Assembly: GCA_014526335.1 (NCBI GenBank) | Contig: JACTAT010000033.1 | Location: forward strand, 425,410 to 489,409 | Length of the DNA: 64,000 nucleotides | Reading direction: 5' to 3' | Origin: Chrysaora quinquecirrha | Taxonomy: Eukaryota > Cnidaria > Scyphozoa > Semaeostomeae > Pelagiidae | In this document: piece after piece, positions 29,107 to 39,404 of the stretch | Layout of the letters: each line of letters starts with the position of its first letter | How positions within the stretch are numbered: the stretch's first letter is position 1 | The notes under the pieces: model-generated | Database searches by the model: none | Told to the model about the DNA's origin: nothing | What the model saw: the letters and a program-made list of their open reading frames with translations, nothing else | Made by a program: the position numbers and the translations under genes

Positions 29107-31712
29107 ATTCTGATAATCATGGAAATGACATAATGATGATTGTTGCGTTGATGATGATGTTGATGATGCTGATGATGATCACGATGATGATGATCATATT
29201 GATTGTGATGATGATGATATTGATCGTAATGATGATGATATTGATCGTGATGATGATCATGATGGTGGTCACAATAACAATAACGATTATGATTATAATA
29301 GCGATTTTTATGATGACGACGATGATTATAGTCCTTCGGACATTGCGATAGCATTGCTATGTTCCTGTTTGTCTTGTGCCCACGACTTACATCTTTCCAA
29401 AAATTGGATAAGGTCACCGGATCACAGTTGAATGTATATGTACAAAAGTTGTCAACGGCCTCCTACTCATCTTGAGATGACCTCAGGGTTAAGAAACCAA
29501 GTTTCAAAATAAAGTCAATGAATGAGAACCCCACTTTTTTATATAGTACCTACTACCTTCTGAATGAAAACCCAATGTTTGAAATCACACTGCAGCAGAA
29601 TATTGCATTTGCAAGTTTTTCAATAGAACAATAGGCTTAAAAAAAGGAACAATAGGAAGTTGCTTTGCACACTAAGAATTTCATTGAAAACTGCCATATG
29701 CTGCAAACTGGTGCTGCATTCTTTGATCTAGGCTGCCTACTACTCGGTATCTATTTTATTTTCACAGGTTGTCACATATGGAAAACATTACTCCGAGATT
29801 ATGCCTTGATGCCAATTCCACATCATGAAGAAGGAAGCCAAGATTATTTTGTAATTGACTGCAAAAAAGAGGTATGCTTGGCAATTTGCACTTTCTTAAG
29901 CACAGTGTACACTATTTATGCTGGTACTAGTACGTAGAAAACCAATTTTGGCAATAGGCAAGCAAGCAAGATAATGCAGGCATTAAGGGTTCAAGTATTC
30001 AGTGAAAAAGACAAAATGAAATGGATGAACTTCTGTAGCTTTAGGAAATATCCCCCTTAGCTTTTGACTAAATCATTTAGTTCAAAATTTTGGAATTCTC
30101 TTTCTACATCATCTTTCTACATTTCTGTTTTTACAGTAATTATGAGTTAACCATAAAAATCTCTACACACAATACACACTATAGTCACACACAAAGACAA
30201 TTGGTGTCCCTTTAACACCTACTATTAAGTCATATAACTGAAGAAATCAGAATCTGAGAGCTACATTCCTTTAGAAGAGACCTTGAGGCTTTCTGCAAGC
30301 TTTTTCACTGCATTTGCAGCCCTATAGTACTCAGACTTTGTGCTACATATTTGACAAGAAACTCTTGCCCAAAGTGCACCATTAAGACCAGTAATCATCA
30401 TCACAACTTTAAAATCCTCCATCAGGTATTGCTTGCAGTTATTAGCAGCTTCTTGTGTTTGACCAAAGTGGTTCATTATTGCTTCAGGCATTTTGATTAT
30501 TTCCATAAATGGTGCTTGCATTGTACTTGGTATTTTTGGTGATTCTGTGTTCCATGTTTCTCTAAACAATTGTGCTGCCCATTTTCTCATTGGGACATTG
30601 GTCTGGTAAATATGTTCCTGAAAGATTTGTAAAATTGCGATGAACAGCAGAAACATCATAGGGCAAACTAAAAAGCTTTTTCATCTATCACTCCTCAGAG
30701 TATCAACATCAGAAACAGATCACTAAATGGACTAAGACAGAATTTCTACATCAGATGCTGATTGAAATGCACCAATCAGAAAAGTAGCTGAATTTCTATT
30801 GTGTTTTAGATACTCATCAGCTCACTTAGTATAGCAGGAAGATCAATAGAATTAACTGAAGAGTCCATGTATCTCTAAAGACTATTCCTGTCTACATAGA
30901 ACCAGCCTTTTGCTTTTGATGTGGACAGATTCCAAAACCCTTAAATAAAACAAGGATGTTGATTTGCAAGTTATTTGAGACACCTCTCATTTTAACAGTT
31001 AAAGCACTCAGTGCAGCTTGAGCAAACCTTTGTGGTCATAAGCACACGGGTCAGGTGCATTCTGCTGTACATAACATAGGTATTGCCTCAAAACTCAAGA
31101 ATCTCTCTTTTCAATGACTTACCATTCCTCCTATAGATGGATAATATTCAGCAACTGCATAGCCTCCAGCAAGGTAATTGGTATAGTCATCTGTTCCTTG
31201 TCTGAAGAACTTGTCTTTGTAGCCTCTTTTGTAGTAATGGGATACCAGACTTGGATCCAACATTGAAATGAAATCAGAATGTGCCCATACGAATGCACAA
31301 CCTCTTGGAGCAAAATACCATTTGTGTAAATTGCCTACAAATAAAACTCATTGATGATATTGATATTACGTTAATTGACACAGAGCATTAGTGGACAACT
31401 CAGTCATATACAGGCCTCAAAGCAGTATATTGGCTCTTAGATGCTTAGAAACATTGCAAAACTATGAAAGGGGACACAACAAAAGTTAATGATGCTTTTG
31501 AAGATATTTTTAGCCAAAAAATCATTAAAGCCATTGATGATGATGATCTTGATTACAATGTTAATGATGATTATGATGACAATGATTTGGATGGCAATGA
31601 TGAGGATGATGATGATAATGATGGCGACAATGATTTCATAGTGATTATGATGACAATCATGATAATGATGATTACCATGATGATGATGATAATGATGATA
31701 ATCATGATGATA

Positions 31713-31746
<34 letters not shown>

Positions 31747-34700
31747 GGATGAGGATGATGATGATGATATTAAAACAATTATGGTAATGATGGTATGGAT
31801 GATAACAATGATGATGATGATAGTGATGACAATGATGCCCAGTGTGATTATGGTGCCCAATTTGATAATAATACAATGATGATGATAATGATAATGATGA
31901 TGATGATGACAATTACTAACATAATGACCTCCCAAACCTTATTCATTGAAATAATTAACTGCTAATTACCACAGTAAAAATCAGCACCAATCTTCTCAAT
32001 CTCCAATGGTAACTGCCCTGGAGCATGTGCTCCATCTATCAATGTTAACACATTAAATTCCTTGCATAATTTCACAAGTTTTTCAACAGGCATAAGCAGT
32101 GCACTGCCACTTGTAATATGATCAATGATAACAAGCTTTATATCAGGATGTCTTGCAAGGGCATCTCTGTATATACCACATATCTGATCTTCACTGTCTA
32201 TTGGAAATGGAATATCTATGCATAGCATTTTTGCACCAGTTTTACTGGTATAATAATCAACAATGTTTCTCACTGCTCCATATGTGTGATTTGTTATTAG
32301 AACTGCATCATTAGGTGTCATATCTAATGACTTAATCACACAATTGATTCCTTCTGTCACATTGCGTACAAAAGCAAGATTCTCAGGACTGGCTCCAACA
32401 GCTTTTGCCACAACATCACAACTCTGATACCATCTGTCTCTGAGCTTTAATAGAAACCATTCATCAGGACAGCCTTCCATTTCTTCCTGGAAAATAAACA
32501 AGGCGGAAATATAGTGGTTGCTTGCTTACCGTGAGTTGAAAAATAAAATTAATTGGTTGTTTATTTAGTTTGTTTAGTTATCTATGCTTGCTGTCCTTGC
32601 AAGGCATGGGTTTCTGTCCGGAGCTCAGGGACTTGGCTCCACTAAATAGTATGCTTAACTGAATAATGCAAGGCTAATCTATGCAGTACAACCCCAGTCC
32701 TTCCTAATGTGACCACACCTCATGATTCATTTGGTCTGGAATTACTGATAGCTGGTAACTCCTTTTGACCTCAGTAGTAGATTGCAACATAGCACAATGC
32801 AGGTGATGTGGCTGAGTGAGTGGTCAATGCATTTGGCTCATGACTGTGAGGTCATGAGTTCAAATCTCATCAGGGCAACTTTCCACAAGCCTATAATTAA
32901 CTCAGCCGCCCATCCTTCGGAGATGGGTAAATCAATACCCAGGGTATTCATTCTAGAATATCAGTCTGGGGGCACAAGCAGCAGGTCCTACACTAGACGG
33001 CTGCCAGAACCCCTGACCTTTGTTAACAAATAAAGATTGCTTGCTTCCTTGCTTGCAGAGCTTGCTTGCAGAGCTTGCTGACTCATGGAGCGATACAAAA
33101 TAATGTCTTTACCTGCAGCTTTCTCTTATATGCCATAACAGGCTTTGGTAATACACCATACGAACCATAATTGACAATTGCATATGAAGAATCAAAATGA
33201 AAATGTCTTGAACGCATTAGAATCCCACAGTTGTAGTACTTTCTGACTTCATTATGCAGCTTCTTTATTACTTTGCTCTCTGTCTTTCCAGATGTGCTTA
33301 CGTACTCCAATGCTTGATATGCTGCATATAAACCAAGGCTGCCTCCAAATACACCTAGAACCTTCTTATCTAGATTTTGTATTGCATTTTTCACCACATC
33401 ATATGACTCTTGCAGGTCAATTTTAATCAATGACAGATCCATTGGTATTCTTCACACTAAAAGAAAACACTTTTCTTGTTAAAATTAGTATCCTTAAGAC
33501 ACATCTTTTTAACTGGCTCTGAGTAATTTAGACTAAGGGCTCATCTATAAATGATTATTTGTCACACCACAGTTAACAGTATCAGGCTGTAAGCAGGGGC
33601 ATGGCCAGACAAGAAAATTTAGGGATAAAATTCTGATATTGCATAGTGGAAGGATGAAATTTTTTAACCATCAATTTTAATAGCATTTTTTACTTGAAGT
33701 TTTAGCCATTAATTGAGGCTGCCCTTCAAACCCCCTCAGCAAAGGGGGAGGGGTCAAGATTTGTCAAGTATAGTTCCTGAAAACCACAGGCAACAGTAGG
33801 TACTATATCAGCATTGGGGCTATGACATGAAGGAAGAGATCTGATAGTGCAGATTGGCACTCCTTCATTAGATATCTAACCAAGGGAGGGGGGGACTGAG
33901 CTTGTTGATTGATATCTATGATATGACGCAGTGGCAGTTTCTGTTGAAATTTATTTTTTGACGACCACATTTCCAGAACCAAAAAGATGTATTTGAAAAT
34001 ATCAAGGCAAGGCATGGGACAAGTATTGAGGACAATTTCTGCTAAGCTTCTAGGTAGCAAAACTGGGTAGATGCGCAACGTAGTTGGACATGTGTTTAAA
34101 GCCTTTCTGGGTGATTCCTTCAACCCACCCCCCCCCCCCACCCTGTCTTGGTCTTATCATATTTCAAATCCTAGGTAATTAATCAAATCATTTTGAAAAT
34201 TAAATTGAAAATTGCACTCTAAATATCAATGTAACATTTTTTACCAAAACTAACACAGATACATTCGCTAAACAGGAGAAGATTTGCCTTTCTTTGCTTT
34301 GTTTTGCTCTTTCTTATATCTACGTGTCTGTGTCTGTGTTGCCGCCTCGGCCTTACCTTGATTCATTTAGATAGTTGTTGCTGTTGTCATATGTCGTTGC
34401 TGTTGCTTTGCTTCCAATGATAGTGTTGTTGTGATTGCAAACAAGATCCTTGTTGAACATGAACATGATTAGCGATTTCAGTCATGTTATTGTTAAAACT
34501 CACATAATTTGCATGTGACATGCATATATACTGCATATAGTATGTACGCAATTATTCGACCCATGTATGAAATGTTTCCTTACTAGTTCGCGCACTAGTC
34601 TCCTTGAAATAGCCATAGCACTCAATATGCATTGAAAATGAAGGAACTTTTAGGGAACTTTTGTGGAGCTACAATTTAATCAAAAGAGATAAAAAATTCC

Positions 34701-37097
34701 CTTGAGATCTTTATAAAATAAAAAAATCTTTAAGTGACTTGCCTACTGTTAGGTCCTGTTCTAACTTTTTTCCTTTTTTTCTTTTGTAGTTCTCATTTGA
34801 ACCAGAAAACATTATTATGATGAGGCTAATCCTCCGTCAGCCTTCACCACATTGGCTACGCTTTGATATCGAAGATTTGGCATTTTATTTGCCCACTCAG
34901 GACAAGACTGTGGTAAGTTTATTGATTTGGCATCAAAATTGCGATAAACCGTGGAAGCATTAGAGTAGAGATTGGTGTACTTTCCCTTCTCTCCTTAACT
35001 ACTCTTCTTAAGAATTCCGCGGTTCTTGCTTCTCATAAAGTAAAGCAATTGTTGCACAGGGTGTTTCAAAAAAGGGACTCGGTAGAGAAATCTTCATACT
35101 AAAAGTCAAAATTTAATCTGAGTAAAAAAATTGATAGCTACGCATTTGGAACATGCTGTAAATGGTGAGCAATAGCGAGAACATAATTGGACAACCTGAA
35201 AATCCTTTTTGGCTTGACACTCCTCAGAATATAACCGTCAGAAAGAGACTGGATGAATTGCCTCATGCCTGACGCGCACCATCAATCAATCAGCTCGCCT
35301 TCAATGAAGTACTTTAATTGGAGGGTCGTTTATACTCAGAGGAGGGTCAGACAAAAAAGGTTTGAAGCATGTCAAATTTGTTTCCGTTATCGCTTGCAAT
35401 TTTCAGGTCTTGTATAACTCAAAGACAATTGTAATTTTAATTTTAATTTTAATTTTAATTTTAATTTTAATTTTAATTTTAATTTTAATTTTAATTTTAA
35501 TTTTAATTTTAATTTTAATTGGAATTGGAATTGTAATTGTTTTCCTGACAGCTCTCAAAGTTACCAAAATCATTAGAAGATGAAGAAAACCATGCAATCA
35601 ATACAATTCAGTATGAAGATGAAAGTGAAGAAACTAATCAGGTATTAGATTCGTTTCTCAATCATCTTTGAAGAAAATTTGTGTTGTTTTGTTTTTTAAT
35701 TTTGTTTGAACTTGAAACTTTTGTGTAGATTTTTTGGGCTTGGCATCAATCTCTTTTAACTAGTTTTCAACGCTCAAGGCTTGCTGAACAAGCATAAAAA
35801 AGCCCGAAAATTCTAATTACTGTAAAGTCCAATGTGTTAATGTATGTGCTAGTAGTTTAATTGGTCACATCTTGCTGTATTTTGCAAGCTGATTGGTGTT
35901 CAAAACATAATGCCAATCCAGCTTCACATTTTGATTGGCAAATCTAATAACATATTGGTTACCCGAATCGGTAAAAGTTAAAGTTTTTCAGCTGCAATCG
36001 TTCATTCTAAAAACAGCCTAATTTGAATTCGGATCACAATAGATAGGAGAGGTAGAGGTTGCTAAAAATCGGAAACAAAAGATTTGAAAGAAGGTTAAAG
36101 ATTTGGGCAGTAGATAGAAAAGGTCTTTCACTCAACAAATCGGTCTTTAAACACATTTTTGCCTTCATTGCAATGATATCCCCAGATAGCTGTAAAACTC
36201 CGCTTTAGAAGAGATATTGTTTAGGCCTCGTTAGGGGAGGGGTCAGAATATCCCATATTCCCTTCATTTTTTTTTAAATATTCCTTGTCCCCTTAAATGT
36301 ATTCAATTATTGGAAGGTTACGACAATTTTTATAATTACCTTGCGGGATTCGAACCAGTGACCTTGTCCCCTGAATATTTCTCCCTTTTATCCCAGAATT
36401 TTCGCAAAAAATAATTCCTATACCTTTTATTTCGTCCAGAACTATCCTTAATCCCTTTGACTTTTTTCTTGAAATATCCCTTATCCCTTATATCCTATAA
36501 TGGAGCTTTGTTGACAAACTTTATTTCTTTGCAGTATGACATGGATCACCAAAGCCTTTTTTCTAATGTCAGAAAGATGGTAACCCTGGCTAAAGACAAG
36601 ACTGTAAAGAGTGCTTTGCAGGAGTCGGCATCTGGCAGATTTGATGTAAGTTTCAATTTCAGTAGCGAAGCTACTTCGCATTTTCTGACTGAATCCACAG
36701 TCCAAACCTCCGAATAGGTGTGAAAGTGGCTGGATCGTTGAAACTGGTTTCATGCCTGTGACCAAACTGTTTGCATTGTTACATTACATTATGTTGTTGA
36801 AAAAGACTTTCCAAGAAGGAGGTGCGACTGAAAAATTACTTCCAGAATCGATGGTCTCGTTATTTCGTCTACTTCTGAGATTCTAGCGTCTTGTACTTAA
36901 CACACCCTCCTTAACATTACTGTACAAATGAATCACTGTTTTTAACCTGCTATAGACAGTCTCTTCATAGTTGAGCCGAAAGACTTAGGCATCTTGTTTG
37001 TTCTTCCTGAGTCTCTCGGCTGTTGTACTGATTCTTGCTCGTTCTTTCGTCTTAGATTGATGGAAAATATGACCTAAATCTGTTATCATACACGTAA
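28084..37097 (+). CDS. NICN1: Nicolin-1 (tubulin polyglutamylase complex subunit), complete, 7 exons
   Basis: Exons 28084-28218, 28359-28434, 29768-29871, 34790-34912, 35552-35641, 36535-36645 and 37056-37097 join in frame (681 nt) to 226 residues; human nicolin-1 is 213. Nicolin-1 is a small subunit that co-purifies with the neuronal tubulin polyglutamylase complex. Recognisable blocks are an N-terminal PCKISPSVRLKVGED, IKFKNNYVASLSIRVKF, WKTLLRDYALMPIPHHEEGS, the diagnostic MRLILRQPSPHWLRF, and the C-terminal GRFDIDGKYDLNLLSYT, nearly identical to the human end. All introns are GT-AG. Intron 3 (29872-34789) contains another complete gene on the minus strand. Exon 5 is a hydrophilic, low-conservation segment. 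AATAAA at 37281-37286. Confidence 0.96.
28359..28434 (+). CDS. NICN1: NICN1 exon 2
   Basis: Acceptor ctttttag, donor gtaaaa from 28435. Encodes IGYIKFKNNYVASLSIRVKF plus KDEEK, the conserved nicolin strand region. Confidence 0.93.
28435..29767. other. NICN1 intron 2 with GAT microsatellite
   Basis: Holds a short ATGTATGGATAC repeat near 28530 and a long GAT-rich block (28948-29330). ORFs here (Met/Ile or His runs) are shadows of the repeat. Confidence 0.75.
28948..29330. repeat. GAT-rich microsatellite, ~380 bp
   Basis: Imperfect (GAT)n with a repeated longer segment (atgatgatgatattc-tgataatg-atggaaatgaca occurs twice, about 29025-29060 and 29098-29130), so the block expanded partly by duplication of larger units. 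Confidence 0.9.
29768..29871 (+). CDS. NICN1: NICN1 exon 3
   Basis: Acceptor attttcacag, donor gtatgc from 29872. Encodes CHIWKTLLRDYALMPIPHHE plus EGSQDYFVIDCKKE. Compare human ...LRDYCLMPDPHSEEGAQEY. Confidence 0.96.
30261..30617 (-). CDS. Aminotransferase exon 4
   Basis: Acceptor atctttcag; 118 codons plus stop. Contains AAQLFRETWNTES, then APFMEIIKMP and LMEDFKVVMMITGLNGALWA, followed by RVSCQI: the C-terminal small domain with its R-x-S substrate-binding region. Confidence 0.93.
   Translation of the reverse strand, partial: EHIYQTNVPMRKWAAQLFRETWNTESPKIPSTMQAPFMEIIKMPEAIMNHFGQTQEAANNCKQYLMEDFKVVMMITGLNGALWARVSCQICSTKSEYYRAANAVKKLAESLKVSSKGM
30261..33442 (-). CDS. PLP-dependent class V aminotransferase, isopenicillin N epimerase-like, complete, 4 exons
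   Basis: Minus-strand exons 33442-33113, 32486-31970, 31334-31123 and 30617-30261 join in frame (1,416 nt) to 471 residues. The fold-type I class V family includes isopenicillin N epimerases, cysteine desulfhydrase-like lyases and Egt2-like enzymes. Visible: NYGSYGVLPKPV (small-domain entry), PDEWF, FVRNVTEGIN (cofactor phosphate region), IIDHITSGSALLMP and LIDGAHAPGQLPL (Asp/His contacting the PLP ring), and DFYCGNLHKW, whose Lys forms the Schiff base. The first about 70 residues are an unusual extension with a hydrophobic stretch (VLGVFGGSLGLYAAYQAL) that could be a membrane or mitochondrial targeting segment (inference). An in-frame TGA four codons upstream supports the ATG. Substrate unknown. 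Located wholly within NICN1 intron 3, antisense to it. Confidence 0.94.
30689..30720. repeat. Dispersed repeat with CTCCTCAGAGTAT core, copy 2
   Basis: cactcctcagagtatcaaca tcagaaacaga matches 5996-6040 and 35217-35250. Confidence 0.55.
31123..31334 (-). CDS. Aminotransferase exon 3
   Basis: Acceptor tttatttgtag, donor gtaagt. Completes the GNLHKW motif with the Schiff-base Lys, then YFAPRGCAFVWAHSDF and RQGTDDYTNYLAGGYA. Confidence 0.94.
31530..31920. repeat. GAT-rich microsatellite in aminotransferase intron 2
   Basis: Imperfect (GAT)n of nearly 400 bp between aminotransferase exons 2 and 3. It gives spurious Met/Ile and Asp ORFs. Confidence 0.92.
31970..32486 (-). CDS. Aminotransferase exon 2
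   Basis: Acceptor attttccag, donor g|gtaatt; 172 codons plus 1 nt. Encodes the PLP-binding core from EEMEGCPDEWF to IGADFYCG. Confidence 0.95.
32802..33072 (+). mobile_element. tRNA-derived SINE, family B
   Basis: tRNA-like head (about 32805-32878) with A-box tggctgagtgagtgg, a variable-arm-like stretch and B-box gagttcaaatctc. A tRNA-unrelated body follows (atccttcggagatgggtaaa, then caggtcctacactagacggc), with a 3' end of GCTTGCTTGC-type repeats. Length about 270 bp; inserted in aminotransferase intron 1, opposite to that gene. Confidence 0.85.
33113..33442 (-). CDS. Aminotransferase exon 1
   Basis: ATG at 33442; 110 codons ending KRKLQ; donor ag|gtaaag on the minus strand. Contains HFHFDSSYAIVNYGSYGVLP, the conserved N-terminal motif of this family. 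Confidence 0.9.
34480..34735. repeat. Decayed family-1 MITE (half)
   Basis: The segment from ccatagcactcaatatgcat to atctttataaaataaaaaaa matches the right half of 16874-17295, including ggaacttttagggaactttt. The left end is missing. It stops about 55 nt before NICN1 exon 4. Confidence 0.65.
34790..34912 (+). CDS. NICN1: NICN1 exon 4
   Basis: Acceptor cttttgtag, donor gtaagt from 34913. Encodes FSFEPENIIMMRLILRQPSP, HWLRFDIEDLAFY and LPTQDKTV. LILRQPSP-W is identical in human nicolin-1. Confidence 0.97.
34913..35551. other. NICN1 intron 4 with hexanucleotide tract at its 3' end
   Basis: Contains a CTCCTCAGA-type repeat copy (35217-35250) and the (TTTTAA)n tract 35433-35520, which ends 31 nt before exon 5. 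Confidence 0.8.
35433..35520. repeat. (TTTTAA)n hexanucleotide microsatellite
   Basis: About 14.7 perfect copies of AATTTT, then a degraded gaattggaattgtaattg tail. It lies next to the exon 5 acceptor and may overlap its branch-point zone. Confidence 0.97.
35552..35641 (+). CDS. NICN1: NICN1 exon 5
   Basis: Acceptor ttcctgacag, donor gtatta from 35642. 30 codons in phase 0 (LSKLPKSLEDEENHAINTIQ, then YEDESEETNQ). Acidic linker, not conserved; as a phase-0 exon with weak conservation it could be skipped without a frameshift. Confidence 0.8.
35642..36534. other. NICN1 intron 5
   Basis: No gene. A B-box-like cggg-attcgaaccagtgacc segment near 36345 on the minus-strand sense is an isolated SINE/tRNA-like remnant at most. 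Confidence 0.6.
36535..36645 (+). CDS. NICN1: NICN1 exon 6
   Basis: Acceptor tttctttgcag, donor gtaagt from 36646. Encodes YDMDHQSLFSNVRKMVTLAK, then DKTVKSALQESASGRFD. The final GRFD joins IDGKYD in exon 7, matching the human GRFDVDGCYDLN. Confidence 0.95.
36646..37055. other. NICN1 intron 6, nothing recognised
   Basis: 410 nt of unique sequence. Confidence 0.7.
37056..37097 (+). CDS. NICN1: NICN1 exon 7 (terminal)
   Basis: Acceptor cgtcttag; IDGKYDLNLLSYT then TAA. The C-terminal residues DLNLLSYT are the same as at the human nicolin-1 end. Only 14 codons, so it is easily missed by ORF searches. Confidence 0.95.
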   Translation: MDGKYDLNLLSYT

Positions 37098-38852
37098 TAT
37101 GGAAGCATACAACATGAATGAGTTGCACTAGAAAGCAAAGTAGTAAACGAAAATTGCCCTTTTCAAGGTCGTAACAGATATACTAAGTGACTGTATCTAA
37201 CATTTGGTAAGTGTAAGTGTAAATGCCTTTGAAAGACATTGCATGGAGAACTTGTACATTGTGTTTTAAAAGAACATACAAATAAATACTTAAGCGAAAC
37301 TTATTCAAGACTCAATCAATTACTATATTCCCTCGAATAAACGCCAGGGAGCTTATTTAAGAACCTGTCAAATAGAGGAGCAATTATATGAACATTTATG
37401 AATAAACTAAACGTTCTGACAAAATCAGGTTTTGCAGCAACTGACAAAAGGTGTCCCTTGATTCATCCCATCTAGAACTTGCACATACAAAAGGGTGTCC
37501 AACCTGATGGGCAACTTATTAATACAGGGGGGCGGGTTTCGAGGAGGATGCTTATTCAAGGCAATATGGCACTTATTTATTCTATAACGTATTCTCTAAA
37601 TTAATGCCAAAGCATTTGTTGTATTGATATCCGAGATATGAGAGAATTATGGCTGAGGAAAAATAACTCTTGAAGATTTTATTTCGGTATTATTTCTATT
37701 TATGTTGTTGTTTTTATAGTAGTCCAGTGAAACTTCAACAAGCAGATACCTCTTCATAACAGACACCTCTGAATATTCCATTTCCATATAAAACAAATCT
37801 TTTATAAAAGCATTATAAAAGCATCGGTCCAAGAAAAGAGCCCTGTGGTACACCAATTGAGATTCCATGTGGCTGGGGCCTATCCAGAGCAGGTTGACTG
37901 TAGAGCTAGCCACCACTTTTTCTTTAGAGCTGACCCTCTATATAAATTCAATATTATATAAAACAAGGATATAAGAACAGACCACTGTGGTACACCAATT
38001 AATATACGCTGTGGCAAGGGAGGTGGGAAAGTAGCCACCTGTTTTTATAGAGGTGACCCTCTATCTCTACTCGATACCAGACTCGATACCTATCTATCCA
38101 TTTAGAATTGATTGAAGAGGCCGGTAATTCGTCTGTCACCCAATTCTAAGAAATATGGGGTGTGATCCATGTGGTCACCCTCTGGAATTGCAACCTGTCC
38201 TGAATCAGCCTCTGTGTGGTGAGCCAGGGGAGTCTATTTGTACCCTGTTGAGTTCGGTTTGTCAGGTACGAACTGTAAGCTAGTCGTACGCTTGTGTCTG
38301 TCAAACCCATTAGGATTGTCCCCAACTATACCCGACATATCAAGATTAAGATTCGAGACACTTTATGTGAAATGTTCTGAAATGTTCTGCTATTTGACAA
38401 ATCATTTAAGAATCCTAAAATCAAGATTCCCTGCTAGGCAGCCAAGCCAGGCATCCGTCTGACCTCATTTTTCTGAGGTTGTCTCTAAGCAACTGGTATC
38501 CAGGCAGCAGACTGCTCAGAGAGCTTCACCATCCCTGTTCTTTGATCTAAATCTGTGTCTATGGAAACAGTTTACGTGCCTAACTGTCTTAGACAAAAGT
38601 CTCAATTAGAGCTATAATTAACAATGCGTGCGTAGAGAGCGCATTATTAACCGAGGACAATAAATTGAGTACTTCAGATTTTTTTATTTTCGTAAACAAG
38701 GCAAAAAACTCGCCCACGTTCTTGACGAGCAAATTTAACGAGTTTTCCAAAAGTTGCTGGCTTGGTTCGTAAACGCTGTTTGACCACGAGGACATAAAAA
38801 TTTCTTTGAAGCCTAATTAAGTTTCGATTGTTAGAAGCAAATACTGCAAATA
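37098..38852. other. Intergenic region after NICN1
   Basis: No gene recognised. A diverged direct duplication (about 37841-37935 and 37983-38065) shares tgtggtacaccaatt, tagccacc and gaccctctat, with a period near 144 nt. Confidence 0.6.
37281..37286 (+). terminator. NICN1 polyadenylation signal
   Basis: AATAAA 184 nt after the stop codon; the first canonical signal downstream. Confidence 0.6.
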
Positions 38853-39404
38853 ATGGTGTTCATATCACGAGTTTCAGGCAGTTACAAATTGAAGGGGGCG
38901 AGAGCTTATCATGGACTATCAGAATCAAACGAAAACAAGTCTGACGATAATAGTATTGATTTGGATTTAGATGCTAGAAATCAGACAGAGATGACGAGAA
39001 ACCTTGGACTACCAGGATTGAAGAAGCTTAGTGCTTCGTGTAATGAACTGGACTCGAATAGTAAGCAACAAACCCAACAACAACAAGATAATACAGAGAA
39101 TGACAACAAAAAAGGATTTCTTCGTCGTGTTTTTGGTAGAAAATACAAGAAACTCAAAAGATCAAAAAGTCAGGAGCAAATTCCAGAAACTGCTTTGAAT
39201 ATATCAATAAATGATGTTTTCGATAAAGATTTGAGATTGAGAAGCAGAACAGCGCCATCAGAGTTTTGGCAAGAAGCTAACGACGATGAAAAATCGAAAA
39301 GACGAATGGCCGTTTGCGAAGATAATGAAGAAAGTCGAGAAGGATTCTCAAAAATTGTTGAGACATTTGTCATTAAAAAGAACATGGATGATTATGGGTT
39401 TTAA
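38853..39404 (+). CDS. Unknown 183-aa intronless protein
   Basis: ATG at 38853 follows an in-frame TAG by six codons, so this is the first possible start; stop TAA at 39402-39404. I do not recognise the family. The protein is hydrophilic with no signal peptide or membrane segment. An acidic/Asn/Ser-rich N-terminal third is followed by a QQ-rich spacer, then a strongly basic cluster (KKGFLRRVFGRKYKKLKRSK, then SQEQIPE) that could bind membrane phospholipid or nucleic acid, and an acidic C-terminal part. Codon pattern and length suggest a real gene; AATAAA at 39635-39640 lies 231 nt downstream. It could be an exon of a larger gene whose other exons I do not see. Confidence 0.6.
   Translation: MVFISRVSGSYKLKGARAYHGLSESNENKSDDNSIDLDLDARNQTEMTRNLGLPGLKKLSASCNELDSNSKQQTQQQQDNTENDNKKGFLRRVFGRKYKKLKRSKSQEQIPETALNISINDVFDKDLRLRSRTAPSEFWQEANDDEKSKRRMAVCEDNEESREGFSKIVETFVIKKNMDDYGF

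Larger units (their letters stand above)
29872..34789. other. NICN1 intron 3, hosts an opposite-strand gene
   Basis: 4,918-nt intron containing the complete minus-strand aminotransferase gene (30261-33442), a GAT microsatellite, a SINE and a family-1 MITE relic at about 34480-34735. Confidence 0.92.

Noticed and set aside
28884..29417. 177-codon His/Asp-rich minus-strand ORF
   Set aside because: Shadow of the GAT microsatellite in NICN1 intron 2.
31464..31912. Asp/Met/Ile and Ser-rich ORFs on both strands
   Set aside because: Shadow of the GAT microsatellite between aminotransferase exons 2 and 3.
35362..35597. LILILI and KIKIKI ORFs
   Set aside because: Translations of the (TTTTAA)n tract.
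36330..36370. tRNA gene suggested by a B-box-like gattcgaaccagtgacc
   Set aside because: No A-box or foldable acceptor stem nearby; at most a SINE scrap.
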